Assembly (NCBI GenBank): GCA_013177795.1
Contig: JABLXY010000002.1
Location: 372,001-436,000, forward strand
Source: Syntrophaceae bacterium
GTDB taxonomy: Bacteria > Desulfobacterota > Syntrophia > Syntrophales > UBA2192
DNA: 64,000 bases
Direction: 5' to 3'
The notes beneath the pieces are model-generated. The model ran no database searches, was not told the origin of the DNA, and saw only the letters and a program-made list of their open reading frames with translations. The position numbers and the translations under genes are program-made. Below are positions 1 to 9,102 of the stretch, piece after piece. Every line of letters begins with the position of its first letter. Positions within the stretch are counted from its first letter, which is position 1.

Positions 1-130
1 CGAAGGCCAGCGTGGATTTGCCCGACCCGCTCACGCCGGTGATGACGACGAGGCTGTCCCGGGGGATGTCGAGGCTGATGTTCTTGAGGTTGTGCTGGGA
101 TGCGCCCTTGATGCGGATGAACTTCATCAT
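1..130 (-). CDS. uvrA: UvrA excinuclease subunit A, N-terminal fragment
   Basis: Only the first 43 codons lie in the window; the gene runs off the left edge. UvrA is the damage-recognition ATPase of nucleotide excision repair. The visible residues match the family N-terminus: an [14 protein letters not shown] stretch followed by the first Walker A motif (GVSGSGKST, about residues 32-40). Two consecutive ATG codons (130 and 127) could start it; a purine-rich GAGGGGGAT tract about 8 bases upstream supports this site. It is on the same strand as the two isomerase genes and mfd, so a repair-related cluster is plausible. Identity is secure from the motif although the fragment is short. Confidence 0.9.
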   Translation of the reverse strand, partial: MMKFIRIKGASQHNLKNISLDIPRDSLVVITGVSGSGKSTLAF

Positions 131-177
131 GACTCAGATCCCCCTCTGCCCCCGTGAACGTTTTTCTCCTTTCACTT

Positions 178-214
178 CCTCTTCCCTGGCGGGAGAGGAT
201 CGAGGTGAGGGGGA
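178..214. repeat. Interspersed GC-rich hairpin repeat, copy A
   Basis: A CCTCTTCCCTGGCGGGAGAGG hairpin is followed by a GAGGTGAGGGGGA tail between uvrA and the isomerase gene. The same arrangement (hairpin CCCTCTCCC/GGGAGAGGG plus GGGGTGAGGGGG) occurs around 10.0 and 11.75 kb, where the IS1182-type element splits it. It may also act as a terminator or mRNA-processing hairpin for the gene ending at 243. Confidence 0.6.
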
Positions 215-242
215 AAGATTCATTTCGCCCTTCGCCTGCCTT

Positions 243-1211
243 TCAGAGGCGAATTTCGATGTGCGCCTTCTGTCGCCGCTCCGCGAGCCACTCCTCGAAT
301 TTCTTCTCCATCTTCATCCGGTAGAGACGCTCCTCGATGTCATCCCGGGTGGCCTTGACCGAGAGGCTCCCGCCGCCCCGCCGGTCGAGGGCGCGGATGA
401 TGGCGAAGCCCTGGGGTGTCTCGATGACGCCGCTCACCTCGCCGGGCTTGAGGCTGAACGCGGCCTCCTCGATGCTGGGGTGCATCGTTCCCTTCTCCAC
501 GTACCCGAGGTCTCCCCCCGTCTGCGGCTGCCCCGCACGGGCCTCGTTTGCGAGCGCCTCGAAGGGCTCGCCGGCCCGGATCCGCTTCAGGATGGCCTCG
601 GCCCTGGCGCGCTGCCCGGCCCTCTCCTGGGCATCGGCCCCCTCCGGGACGGGCAGGGGGATCATCTGCAGCCGCACCCGGAGCTTGCCCTCGTACTCGT
701 CCCGGTGCTCCTGGTAAAAGGCCCCAATCTCCTCGGGGGTCACGGAGACGCGCTGGCGGATTTCCCTCTGCATGATCCGCATGCGGATGAGGTCGTTCCG
801 TGTGGCCTCCCGCTGCTTGTCCAGGCTCGAGCCTTCTCTTGCCAGGGCCTGCTGCAGGTCGTCCATCGACATGTTGCGCCTCTTGAGATTTTCCTGGATC
901 GCGTTGGTCACTTCTTCCTCTTTGACCGTGATCCCCAGCCGCCTGGCCTCCTGGCGCAGCAGCATGTCGTCGACGAGCCTGGCGATGAGAGCCCTCCTCG
1001 CCTCGGCGGCGACCCGGTCGCGGTCCTCCGGGCGGATGCTCCTGTCGTACCGCTTGAGAATGCTCTCGACGGTGCTCTCCAGCTCGTGCTGGGTGATCAC
1101 GTCGTCATTGACGACGGCGACGATGCGGTCGACGATCTCCGCCCGCACGGCGGGCGCCGCGAAGAAACACAGGGCTGCAACGAAAGCCAAAAACCGATGC
1201 GTCTTGCTCAT
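243..1211 (-). CDS. SurA-like periplasmic peptidyl-prolyl isomerase
   Basis: 322 residues. The protein begins with a clear Sec signal peptide (about residues 1-24, cleavage after VRA). A SurA N-terminal chaperone region follows (about 25-150, starting EIVDRIVAVVNDDVIT, the conserved SurA/PpiC opening). It has one parvulin (rotamase) domain at about 170-270 with the family GGDLGY and PQGFAIIRAL signatures. SurA normally has two parvulin domains; this one has one, as in many delta-proteobacterial homologues. Expected role: outer-membrane protein folding in the periplasm. ATG 1211 is chosen because a GAGGA tract lies 9 bases upstream; TTG 1217 is the alternative. Only 12 bases separate it from the upstream isomerase gene, indicating one transcript. 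Confidence 0.88.
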   Translation of the reverse strand: MSKTHRFLAFVAALCFFAAPAVRAEIVDRIVAVVNDDVITQHELESTVESILKRYDRSIRPEDRDRVAAEARRALIARLVDDMLLRQEARRLGITVKEEEVTNAIQENLKRRNMSMDDLQQALAREGSSLDKQREATRNDLIRMRIMQREIRQRVSVTPEEIGAFYQEHRDEYEGKLRVRLQMIPLPVPEGADAQERAGQRARAEAILKRIRAGEPFEALANEARAGQPQTGGDLGYVEKGTMHPSIEEAAFSLKPGEVSGVIETPQGFAIIRALDRRGGGSLSVKATRDDIEERLYRMKMEKKFEEWLAERRQKAHIEIRL

Positions 1212-1223
1212 TTCCAACCGTCC

Positions 1224-2306
1224 TCATCCCTTGCCGGGGGCCTGCCGGGCCCCTTCCGGCCCGGTCCCCGCGGGTCGCGGCTCGTCGATCTTGACCTGTC
1301 TCAGGCGCTCCTCGTCGATGCGGATCTTCGCCTCCGACTTGAGCTGATCGAGCCACCTGCGGAATTCTTTCTCTTCCTTGGCCTTGATAAGGTCCAGCTT
1401 GATCTTGTCCTTCACCTCGGCGAACTCGATCCAGCGCCCCGGTTCCCGCTTCAGGACCTTGAAGACGTGGAACCCGTAAGGGCTCTTGACGACCTTGCTG
1501 GTCCTGCCCTCGGGAAGAGAAAAAACGACCCGGTCGAAGGCCTCCGGCATCACGCCCCGGGTGAACACGCCGAGGTCGCCCCCCTTGGCCGCCTCGGGTC
1601 CCGTGGAGACCTCCTGGGCGATCTTGGCGAATTCCTCCCCGGCTTGGAGACGCCGCAGCACGGCGTCGGCCTTTTCCTTGGTCGGCACGACGATCTGCGC
1701 CACGTGCACCGACTCCTCGGAGTAGTACTTGCCCCGGTTGGCCTGGTAGGCTTCCTGGGCCTCCTCATCGGTCACGGTGATTTTCGCGTTGACTTCCTGG
1801 TCGATGAGCTTTTCCAGCAGGAGACGCTTCCTCAGCTCCTCGCTCCAGATCTTGTAGTCCACCTTCTCGCCGCCGAAGACCTGGGCGAAGTTCTCGCCGG
1901 AATAGTCCTTCCTGATCTCCTCGACGCGCCTCTTAAGCTCCTCGTCCGTCACCCTGAGCCCGAGCCTCTCGGCACGGATCAGCATGAGCTTCTCCTCGAT
2001 GAGCTCGTCGAGGGCCTCCCGTTTGATGGCGTCGATGTTGTGGGCCTGCAGCGCCGACGGCGTCCCCGCGAGATTGAGAGCGTTTCGCAGCTTTACGGTG
2101 AAGTCCTTCACCGTGATCTCGGCGCCGTTGACCGTCGCGATGGCGTCTTCCGACGGCGTTCGGAAGGACGAGCACCCGATTGCCGCGGCGAGGCACACGG
2201 CGGCAAGCCCCGCCAGGACGACACCCGCCGCCCTGCGCCGATCGCCGCGCTGCGACTCTCTCGAGCGACCTTCCATCGCCGCATCCCCTGAAACCCGTTC
2301 TGTCAT
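1224..2306 (-). CDS. PrsA-like peptidyl-prolyl isomerase lipoprotein
   Basis: About 360 residues. An arginine-rich n-region and hydrophobic stretch end in AAIGC (Cys about 45), a lipobox, so this is probably a lipoprotein. A SurA/PrsA-type N-domain (ATVNGAEITVKDF) precedes one parvulin domain at about 190-290, with GGDLGVF and the PYGFHVFKVL end motif. Role: folding of exported proteins at the periplasmic face. It is a diverged paralogue of the adjacent single-parvulin protein and is probably cotranscribed with it. Start choice is uncertain: ATG 2306 is listed, ATG 2276 would give a neater signal peptide, and TTG 2321 is possible. None has a strong ribosome-binding site. Confidence 0.85.
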   Translation of the reverse strand: MTERVSGDAAMEGRSRESQRGDRRRAAGVVLAGLAAVCLAAAIGCSSFRTPSEDAIATVNGAEITVKDFTVKLRNALNLAGTPSALQAHNIDAIKREALDELIEEKLMLIRAERLGLRVTDEELKRRVEEIRKDYSGENFAQVFGGEKVDYKIWSEELRKRLLLEKLIDQEVNAKITVTDEEAQEAYQANRGKYYSEESVHVAQIVVPTKEKADAVLRRLQAGEEFAKIAQEVSTGPEAAKGGDLGVFTRGVMPEAFDRVVFSLPEGRTSKVVKSPYGFHVFKVLKREPGRWIEFAEVKDKIKLDLIKAKEEKEFRRWLDQLKSEAKIRIDEERLRQVKIDEPRPAGTGPEGARQAPGKG

Positions 2307-2327
2307 GTCCGTCCGGTTCAAGTCCCC

Positions 2328-2355
2328 CCTTTCCCCTTTGCAAAGGGAGGATTTA
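2328..2355. repeat. CCCCCTTT-type interspersed repeat (copy 1)
   Basis: The gap between mfd and the isomerase gene contains runs of C followed by TTT and a perfect 14-base palindrome CCCTTTGCAAAGGG at 2334-2347. It resembles the element at 6023-6045 and the fragment at about 51887-51902. Confidence 0.5.
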
Positions 2356-2449
2356 TCGTTCTGTTGCCTGCGCCCGCTGCCTTTCGCTCCTTTTTCTTTT
2401 TGCTTTGCCGGTCGATGGTCTCCGGCGGCCGTTCACTGCCGCGCATCGG

Positions 2450-5400
2450 TCACTGGGCGGCCAGCTCCGCGAGCAGCCCCTTGGCCGCCTCGATGACCTG
2501 CCCATCGGGCAGATCGGGCATGGGCACGTAGAGCCGGTGGTCGGGCGTGAAGCGCATCCCCTTCCACTTCTTCTTCGCCAGCGCGATGAGCCGCAGCGGG
2601 TCGATGGGGCTCGACCGGTGGATCGCGAGGATCATGCTGTGCCCGTCGTACTCCATCTTTTCGGCCATGAGGCCCTTCATGAGGTTGCGCAGGCTGATGA
2701 CCCCGACCAGGTTCTCCACCTCCGGGGGCAGGGGCCCGTAGCAGTCCTGCATCTCCTCCCGCAACTCCCGCAGCTCATCGTCAGAGGCGGCCATGGAGAG
2801 CTTCTTGTAGGTCACGAGCCGTCGGTGCGCGTCGGGCACGTAGCTGTCGGGCACGAAGGCCGCGATGCCGAGATGGATCTCCGGCCTGATCTCCGCCTCC
2901 GGTGCCTTTTCGCCCCGCAGCTCCCGCACGGCCCGCTCCATGAGCTGCGTGTACATCTCGTAACCTACGGCCGAGATGTGCCCCGTCTGCGCCATGCCCA
3001 CGAGGTTGCCGGCCCCGCGGATCTCGAGGTCCTGCGAGGCGATGCGGAACCCCGAGCCGGGCTCGGTGAATTCCTTGATCACCGTGAGCCTCTTCTGCGC
3101 GTCGGGCGAGAGCATGGCCCCCGGCGGGATCAGCAAGTAGGCCCGGGCCTCCTCCCTCGAGCGCCCCACGCGCCCCCGGAGCTGGTAGAGCTGTGCGAGG
3201 CCGAACCGGTCCGCGCGGTCAATGATGATCGTGTTGGCTGCGGGGATGTCGACGCCCGACCCGATGATCGTCGTACATACCAGAACATCGTATTCTTTAC
3301 GAAGGAATTTTACCATCACCTCTTCCAGCTCCCGGGGGGGCATCTGCCCGTGGGCCACGCCGATCTTCGCCTCGGGGACGACCTGCCCGACGCGCCGCGC
3401 CATGTGATGGATCGAGTGCACCCGGTCGTGGATGAAGAATACCTGGCCCCCGCGGTCCATCTCTTCGAGGACGGCCTTGCGGATCACCTCGTCGTCGAAC
3501 TCGAGCACCCAGGTCTTGATGGACTGCCTCCCCTCGGGGGGCGTGTGGATGATGGAGAGGTCCCGGATCCCCACGAGGGAGAGCTGGAGTGTGCGCGGGA
3601 TGGGCGTGGCCGTCAGCGTGAGCACGTCCACGAGCGTGCGCAGCTTCTTGAGCTTCTCCTTGTGCGTGACGCCGAAGCGCTGCTCCTCGTCGATCACGAC
3701 GAGCCCCAGGTCCTTGAAGACGACGTCCTTCTGCAGCAGCCGGTGGGTGCCGACGACGATGTCGACCGCACCCTTCGCGATCTTCTCGATCACCTGCTTC
3801 TGCTGCTCCCGCGTCTTGAAGCGGTTGAGGGTCTCGATCCGGACGGGGTACTTCGCCAGCCGCGCCCGGAAGCTCTGGTAGTGCTGCTCGGCGAGGATCG
3901 TCGTGGGCACGAGCACGGCCGTCTGCTTGCCGTCCATCGCGGCCCGGAAGGCGGCGCGGATGGCCACCTCGGTCTTCCCGAAGCCCGCGTCGCCGCAGAT
4001 GAGGCGGTCCATGGGCTTCTCGCCGTCCATGTCGAGGTTGACGTCCTCGATGGCCCGGGCCTGGTCGGGGGTCTCCTCGTACTCGAAGGAGGAGGCGAAC
4101 TCCTCGTAGTAGCGGTCGACGGGGGAGAAGGCGTGGCCCTTCATCGAGTCGCGGGCGGCGTAGAGGGCCACCAGGTCCTCGGCGATCTCCTCGACGGCCC
4201 TCTTCACGCGCCGCTTGGCCGTCTCCCAGGCCGTGCCCCCCAACTTGTCGATTCGAGGCTCGTGCCCGTCGGGCCCGATGTAGCGTTGGATCTGGTCCAG
4301 GCGGTGTACGGGGATGTAGAGCCTGTCGCCCCCCTGGTACTCCATGAGCAGGAAGTCGTTCTCGATCGCGCCCACGCTCAGCCGCTTGAGGCCCCGGTAG
4401 ACGCCGATGCCGTGGTCGGTGTGGACCACGAAGTCGCCCTCGTTGAGCTCGCCGAAGGACTGCAAAAACCAGCCCTCGCGGGCCCGGGCGGGGCGGCGCC
4501 GGCGGGCCTTCTTCCCGAAGATCTCCTCCTCGCCCACGACGACGAGCTTGAGCCCCGGCAGGGCGAAGCCCCCGGCGATCTTCCCCTCGCAGAGCAGCAG
4601 GCGCCCCTGCGCGCCCCGCGGTGCGCAGAGTTCCGTGAAGAAGGGCCTCTCCGAGTGCCCTAGGGGCAGCGCATAGTCCTCGAGGAGATGGCTCATCCGC
4701 AGCCGCTCCTCCTCTCCGGCGCAGAGGTAGCAGACGAGGAACCCCTCGCGGGTCCAGGCCCGGACCCTCTCGGCCACGGGCGCCAGCAGACTCTCCTCGC
4801 GCTGGATGAGGGCGGGCTCCTTCGGCCGCAGGCCCAGGTCCGTCTCGACGTCAAACCGGATCGCCCCGCCGTCGTCCTCCGCGCCGACCGCGATGTCCTC
4901 GATGACGACCTCGGGGGTTCGCCCCGCCGCTTGCAGGGGGTCCCCCTCCGGCAGGAACAGCGCGGTCTCGTCAAGGTGGAACCGCTCCTCGTCCTTTGCG
5001 CGGAGGAACAGGCGGCTGATGTCGTTGCGCGCCCTCTCGTCGGCCCGCGCCGTGGACAGGGGGTCGTCGACGATGACGAGGCCGCCGGCGGGCAGGTAGT
5101 CCGTGATGGGCTCGAGGCCGTTCGCCCCCGTTTCATCCATGTAGAAGAGGGGGAAGAACTGCGGGTTGAGTGAGGAGGCCATGCCGTTTCCGATCATCTC
5201 GGCCAGGCGGTCCCGCGCGCGAACCGGGAGGCCCAGCTCCCCTGCCCGGATCCGCAGGTTGCGTAGGGCCCTCCTGCGGGCCTCCTCGGAGAGGACGAGT
5301 TCCCGCGCCGGCGTGAGGGTGAAGTCGGCCAGTTCCTTGCGGGAGCGCTGGGAGGCGACGTCCATCTCCCGGATCGACTCGATCTCGTCGCCCGCCAGCA

Positions 5401-5983
5401 GCAGCCGGTAGGGCCCCGGGGCCGCGGGGGGGTAGAGGTCGATCACGTTGCCCCGGACGCTGAAATCTCCCCCCTCCTCGACGAGCGGCACCCGGCGGTA
5501 GCCCCCCTCGACGAGCTTGGCGGCGAAGAGGTCCCGGTCGAGGGTGTCCCCGATGGACACGGGGGCCATGAAGCCCGCGACGACGTCCCGCGGCACGACC
5601 TTCTGGAGCAGGGCCGCGCGGGGGATGATGACGATCGAGGGCTTCTTCTCGATCAGCGCGGAGAGGACGCGGATGCGCTCGCGCTCCACGTCCCGCTGCG
5701 GCGAGAGGGCCTCAGGGAGCATGAGGTCCCAGGGGGGCATGAGCAGGACGGCCCCGCTGCCCGCGAAGAACGCCGCATCCTGTTCGAGCGAGCGCGCCTC
5801 GTCGAGGCCCGCGCACAGCACGACGACCGTGCGCAGGGTCAGCTCGTGCAGGGCGGCGATGAAGAGGGCCTTCGAGGAGCCCTTCAGGCCCGTCACCCTC
5901 GTCTCGCCCCCGCGCCCGATGCGCTCGAGCGCGGCCCGGAAGGCAGGGTCGGCCTGGAGGAGTTTCTGCAGATCGGAATTCAC
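2450..5983 (-). CDS. mfd: Mfd transcription-repair coupling factor
   Basis: 1177 residues, the usual Mfd length. Mfd displaces RNA polymerase stalled at lesions and recruits UvrA. Visible domains: the UvrB-homology N-terminal part (about 1-350), the RNA-polymerase-interacting domain (about 510-580, with FVVHTDHGIGVYRGL), Walker A GDAGFGKTEVA (about residue 660), the DEEQRFG box (about 762), the TATPIPRTL motif, helicase motifs V/VI with QLRGRVGRS, and the C-terminal TRCF domain (about 1020-1130). The start is GTG at 5983. The gene lies upstream of the two isomerases and uvrA on the same strand, so two coupled repair proteins sit within 6 kb. Identification is unambiguous. Confidence 0.97.
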   Translation of the reverse strand: MNSDLQKLLQADPAFRAALERIGRGGETRVTGLKGSSKALFIAALHELTLRTVVVLCAGLDEARSLEQDAAFFAGSGAVLLMPPWDLMLPEALSPQRDVERERIRVLSALIEKKPSIVIIPRAALLQKVVPRDVVAGFMAPVSIGDTLDRDLFAAKLVEGGYRRVPLVEEGGDFSVRGNVIDLYPPAAPGPYRLLLAGDEIESIREMDVASQRSRKELADFTLTPARELVLSEEARRRALRNLRIRAGELGLPVRARDRLAEMIGNGMASSLNPQFFPLFYMDETGANGLEPITDYLPAGGLVIVDDPLSTARADERARNDISRLFLRAKDEERFHLDETALFLPEGDPLQAAGRTPEVVIEDIAVGAEDDGGAIRFDVETDLGLRPKEPALIQREESLLAPVAERVRAWTREGFLVCYLCAGEEERLRMSHLLEDYALPLGHSERPFFTELCAPRGAQGRLLLCEGKIAGGFALPGLKLVVVGEEEIFGKKARRRRPARAREGWFLQSFGELNEGDFVVHTDHGIGVYRGLKRLSVGAIENDFLLMEYQGGDRLYIPVHRLDQIQRYIGPDGHEPRIDKLGGTAWETAKRRVKRAVEEIAEDLVALYAARDSMKGHAFSPVDRYYEEFASSFEYEETPDQARAIEDVNLDMDGEKPMDRLICGDAGFGKTEVAIRAAFRAAMDGKQTAVLVPTTILAEQHYQSFRARLAKYPVRIETLNRFKTREQQKQVIEKIAKGAVDIVVGTHRLLQKDVVFKDLGLVVIDEEQRFGVTHKEKLKKLRTLVDVLTLTATPIPRTLQLSLVGIRDLSIIHTPPEGRQSIKTWVLEFDDEVIRKAVLEEMDRGGQVFFIHDRVHSIHHMARRVGQVVPEAKIGVAHGQMPPRELEEVMVKFLRKEYDVLVCTTIIGSGVDIPAANTIIIDRADRFGLAQLYQLRGRVGRSREEARAYLLIPPGAMLSPDAQKRLTVIKEFTEPGSGFRIASQDLEIRGAGNLVGMAQTGHISAVGYEMYTQLMERAVRELRGEKAPEAEIRPEIHLGIAAFVPDSYVPDAHRRLVTYKKLSMAASDDELRELREEMQDCYGPLPPEVENLVGVISLRNLMKGLMAEKMEYDGHSMILAIHRSSPIDPLRLIALAKKKWKGMRFTPDHRLYVPMPDLPDGQVIEAAKGLLAELAAQ

Positions 5984-6022
5984 GGAACGTTAATCCAATA
6001 CGAAATCCCCCTCATAATGAAG

Positions 6023-6045
6023 TCCCCCTTTAATAAAAAGGGGGA
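6023..6045. repeat. CCCCCTTT/AAAGGGGG hairpin, interspersed repeat (copy 2)
   Basis: A 9-bp perfect stem (TCCCCCTTT with AAAGGGGGA) encloses the loop AATAA between mfd and nadA. The flanks (ATCCCCCTCAT and GGGGGATTC) extend the repeat. A GTCATTCCC-CGAAAG motif at about 6104-6128 resembles another repeat class, with a second copy near 51942. No gene is seen in 5984-6235. Confidence 0.6.
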
Positions 6046-6235
6046 TGCAGGGGGATTCTCTCGTCTTCCTGTTCAATCACTCTGGGTAGATTCCCCAAAG
6101 CTTTGTCATTCCCTCGAAAGAGGAGATCCATCATGGTGCCCGTTTGCAAGGGCGTGACATTCTCTGATGCCCTGTTGCTTGATGTGGGGTACTTTCTTCG
6201 CGTTTAAGCTCGGTCTAATAGAGCCGGCGACAGCC

Positions 6236-7144
6236 TTAGCCCACCGCCAGCATGCGGTCTAAACACCTCTTCGCCGGCACCCGGATTGCCTCGGGCACCT
6301 TCACCACGGGCGCCATGTTCGTCAGGGCCTTCAGGATGTCCTCGAGCGTCGTGAGCTTCATGGTTTCGCAGATCATTTTCTCCGAGGCGGGGATGAAGGT
6401 CTTGCCGGGCCAGCGCGTCCTGAGCGGGTAGAGGATCCCGATCTCGGTGCCGAAGATCAGCTCGCTGCCCTCCATCTTCCCCGCGTATTCGATGATGCCT
6501 GAGGTGCTGCCCACGAAGTCCGCCAGCCTCAACACCTCCTCGCGGCATTCGGGGTGGGCGGCGAACTTCGCGTTGGGGTACCGGGCCTTGACGGCCAGAA
6601 CCTCCTGCGGGGTCAGCTCGTCGTGGACGGGGCAGGCCCCGCCCCAGGGGATGATCTCCTTGTCGGTGAACTTCGCCGTGTAGCGGGCGAGGTTGCCGTC
6701 GGGGATCATGATCACCCTCTTTTCAGCAAGGGAATTCACGACGCGCACGGCATTGGCCGAGGTGCAGCAGATATCGCTTGCCGCCTTGATGGCCGCCGAG
6801 GAGTTGATGTAGGTCATGACCGCCGCGCCGGGGTATTTCGCCTTCTCCTGTTCCAGGGCCTCCTCGGTGATCGTGTCGGCCAGGGCGCAGCCCGCCTCGT
6901 AACGGGGCAGCAGGACGGTCTTGTCCGGCGAGAGGATCGAGGCGCTCTCGGCCATGAAGTGCACCCCGGCAAAGACGATGACGTCGGCCTTCGTCTTGGC
7001 CGCCTCGAAACTCAGGGCAAGGGAGTCCCCCGTGAGGTCGGCAATCTCCTGCACCTCGTCGCGCTGGTAGTAGTGGGCCAGGAGGATGCCGTTTTTCTCT
7101 TTCAGCAGCGCCCTGATTTTGCCGTTTAGCTCGTTTTTGTCCAC
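6236..7144 (-). CDS. nadA: Quinolinate synthase NadA
   Basis: 302 residues from GTG 7144. NadA condenses iminoaspartate with dihydroxyacetone phosphate to quinolinate in de novo NAD synthesis and uses a 4Fe-4S cluster. Family motifs are present: [16 protein letters not shown] near the start, the first cluster cysteine in AGCALADT, the second in HPECREEV and the third near the C-terminus (KRCLDRML). GTG 7144 is preferred because AGGAA lies 7 bases upstream and the length then matches the short NadA class; ATG 7222 would add 26 residues without a ribosome-binding site. No nadB or nadC is visible nearby. Expression is probably from the promoter at 7260-7288. Confidence 0.95.
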   Translation of the reverse strand: MDKNELNGKIRALLKEKNGILLAHYYQRDEVQEIADLTGDSLALSFEAAKTKADVIVFAGVHFMAESASILSPDKTVLLPRYEAGCALADTITEEALEQEKAKYPGAAVMTYINSSAAIKAASDICCTSANAVRVVNSLAEKRVIMIPDGNLARYTAKFTDKEIIPWGGACPVHDELTPQEVLAVKARYPNAKFAAHPECREEVLRLADFVGSTSGIIEYAGKMEGSELIFGTEIGILYPLRTRWPGKTFIPASEKMICETMKLTTLEDILKALTNMAPVVKVPEAIRVPAKRCLDRMLAVG

Positions 7145-7224
7145 AGTCGATTCCTGTTCGGGTATCCGGCCTATCTCCGTTCCGTACGCCGGTGGAGGCA
7201 TCGAATATCTATAACCAGTCATGA

Positions 7225-7243
7225 CCCCGGGCTTGTCCCGGGG
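7225..7243. repeat. CCCCGGG hairpin in the nadA leader
   Basis: A 7-bp perfect stem (CCCCGGG with CCCGGGG, loop CTTGT) lies between the predicted nadA promoter and start codon. The motif is a common interspersed GC-rich hairpin; a regulatory role in the leader is possible but not shown. Confidence 0.45.
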
Positions 7244-7259
7244 ACCGTGTAGTGTAACT

Positions 7260-7288
7260 AATATAGGTCATTAAACCCTTGAACTCAA
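7260..7288 (-). promoter_or_regulatory. Sigma-70 promoter for nadA
   Basis: On the minus strand TTGAGT (7288-7283) is followed after exactly 17 bases by TATATT (7265-7260). This gives a start site near 7253 and a leader of about 110 bases to the GTG start at 7144. Matches are 5 of 6 at both boxes. Confidence 0.7.
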
Positions 7289-7967
7289 GGCAAAAACCGG
7301 GGAACGACAAGGGGCCGGGTTTGTTTCAGGCCCTTCGACACGCTACCGGTCCGGAAAGATTTGAAGGCAGACCCCGTTTCCCTGGTCTTTCCTGCCTCCC
7401 GGGCACCGGCTGAATTCGCCCCCTTGTGTCGGTTCTGTTTACAGTATGGTTTCAATGGTTTCTTTCTCGATAAGATGTTTTATTCATTATCAATTTTGCA
7501 ATCAACGCAATCACGCTGCAAATCCGGGCGTCGAATCCGTTTACATTCTCTGATTTCCGGCAAGAAGGGCAGAGCCATGGGGGCTTACGCAATCGGCAAT
7601 GAATCCGTGGGGTTGTTCCGGCCCGGGGGCGGGTGCGAGCCGTCTGTACGATTTTTGCATATTTTCAAGCCACTTAGGGCGTTTTCCCCATCGCGCACCG
7701 GTTTGAGCGGAAACCGTTCTCCTGTTGTTTTTCTCGTCGGCGTCTGCTGCCTTCACGGCCCTGAGCGCGGCAACGGTTAGCGGATTCCTGTTGATCAACC
7801 CACCCTTATTGTCCCTTTCGTCCTGAGACCTTGTTTTTGTTGTGTTTCATCGCCGAGACGGCGCTGACCCGCCGGATAGCGCGTTGTCGCCGGTGTTTCG
7901 GCGTGCACGCGGGTGATTTTCGCCGACGGCAGATTCGAAAATCATTTCTCAAAAGGAGGGCTTTGTC
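7289..7967. other. Intergenic region between divergent nadA and lipoprotein gene
   Basis: About 680 bases without a supported gene. Open frames here (7361-7780 plus, 7541-7798 minus) have no recognisable domain, no convincing ribosome-binding site and unusual composition. The stretch is locally more AT-rich (7440-7520) and presumably holds the promoter of the lipoprotein gene, which I could not place. No known riboswitch consensus was recognised. Confidence 0.5.
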
Positions 7968-9002
7968 ATGATGGCGGCGAGCAGGAAGTTCTGGTTGGGA
8001 TGGCTGGGGCTTTTGTTTCTGGCCTCGGTGATGATGTTCGGCTGCGGGGGCGGCGGCGGGGGAGATGCAGGCGGAGGAGGCGGAGGTACACCGGCACCGA
8101 CGGTTCCGGTGACAATCAACTACAGTATCGGGACATCTGATAATCCCCTCGTTGCGACGTTTGCGCCCGAGGGAGTGACCTTCACGCTGACCTCGATCAG
8201 GTTCACGGGCACTTTGAATCGGGATACCGGTGATCTCACGCTGGATGAGAATCGCTCCATGGCATTCACTCTTCCCAGTCCCTTCATTGAAGAAGCGACA
8301 CTGTCGATTGGGATCCTGACCCCGTCCGGGAGCGGCGGCATCGTCTCACCCGGGAATCAGCAGTACCCCACTCGCGGCGCTCTCCAGATCAATGTTGCGT
8401 CGGGTGTGACTGGATTTGACCGGGTCATGGGAGAGATTACAGCCACAGGGGTCAGAATCTCGGCCTATCAGTTAAACGATCTTGTCGCCGGCCCTGTCGA
8501 TTTGACTTGGCTACAGTTCGAAGCCTTGGAAAATGATGCCGGCGCAGCCCCCTATCTGAGAGTTGCGCGGTACAGCTACAGCGCGATAGAATTCATTTTC
8601 GAGCAGTTCTCTCTTGCCTATCTGCTGGTTGCCTTGGTTTTTGAATATGATGATCAGCTTCAGTCAAGCAGAAGCATTGTCGGCAACAGCGCCGTCTTTC
8701 CCGGCACGGGGAGGGCAGGAACGCTTCGAGTAGACTGGCAGGACACCACCGGCAACGGTGATTTGGGCCCGGGAGATCGTTTCGTCGGCACCTTCTCGGA
8801 ATTCTGGGTCGACGACCCGACGGATGATGTCGACCGCATGTACGACGGTGTGCTGACACTGTCGGGATACATAGAAAATCCCAACAGCTTAGGCGGTGCG
8901 TTTGTCTTCAGCAACTTCCGCGAGCGGGAAACGCAAGGCAATATGATCAGCCCGGACAGCACGATCGTCAATGGCGGCTTCGATGTGATCTTTTCCTGGT
9001 AA
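7968..9002 (+). CDS. Secreted lipoprotein of unknown function
   Basis: 344 residues, not recognised. Two adjacent ATGs follow a strong AAAAGGAGGG site. A hydrophobic signal ends in MMFGC (Cys26), a lipobox-like site. A glycine-rich linker (about 27-41) and a PAPTVPV tether follow, then about 300 residues rich in beta-strand-like Thr/Ser/Gly sequence, suggesting a surface-exposed beta domain. Features such as DWQDTTGNGDLGPGDRF contain spaced Asp/Gly/Asn residues reminiscent of calcium-binding loops, but no named domain can be assigned. It is a single-gene unit: nadA is divergent upstream, and a strong terminator follows before a convergent gene. Confidence 0.8.
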   Translation: MMAASRKFWLGWLGLLFLASVMMFGCGGGGGGDAGGGGGGTPAPTVPVTINYSIGTSDNPLVATFAPEGVTFTLTSIRFTGTLNRDTGDLTLDENRSMAFTLPSPFIEEATLSIGILTPSGSGGIVSPGNQQYPTRGALQINVASGVTGFDRVMGEITATGVRISAYQLNDLVAGPVDLTWLQFEALENDAGAAPYLRVARYSYSAIEFIFEQFSLAYLLVALVFEYDDQLQSSRSIVGNSAVFPGTGRAGTLRVDWQDTTGNGDLGPGDRFVGTFSEFWVDDPTDDVDRMYDGVLTLSGYIENPNSLGGAFVFSNFRERETQGNMISPDSTIVNGGFDVIFSW

Positions 9003-9021
9003 AAAGGTGGGATAGAGTAAC

Positions 9022-9063
9022 AGAAGAGGGCGGACCCAACGCGGGTACGCCCTCTTCGTTTTC
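9022..9063. terminator. Intrinsic terminator, probably bidirectional
   Basis: A 10-bp perfect stem (GAAGAGGGCG 9023-9032 with CGCCCTCTTC 9048-9057) with a 15-base loop, followed by GTTTTC, sits between two convergent genes. Confidence 0.8.
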
Positions 9064-9102
9064 ATCGTGCACAATCGAGGGGGCAGTCTCCCCTTTTTTC
9101 AC

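Noticed and set aside
12-2291. 759-residue plus-strand open frame over the isomerase genes
   Set aside because: It is the antisense shadow of two well-supported minus-strand isomerase genes; its translation is low-complexity Leu/Arg/Pro with no domain.
2180-4663. 827-residue plus-strand open frame inside mfd
   Set aside because: Mfd motifs on the other strand are unambiguous; this frame is a GC-rich antisense artefact.
7361-7780. 139-residue plus-strand frame upstream of the lipoprotein gene
   Set aside because: No ribosome-binding site, no domain, poor composition; it overlaps an equally poor minus-strand frame.
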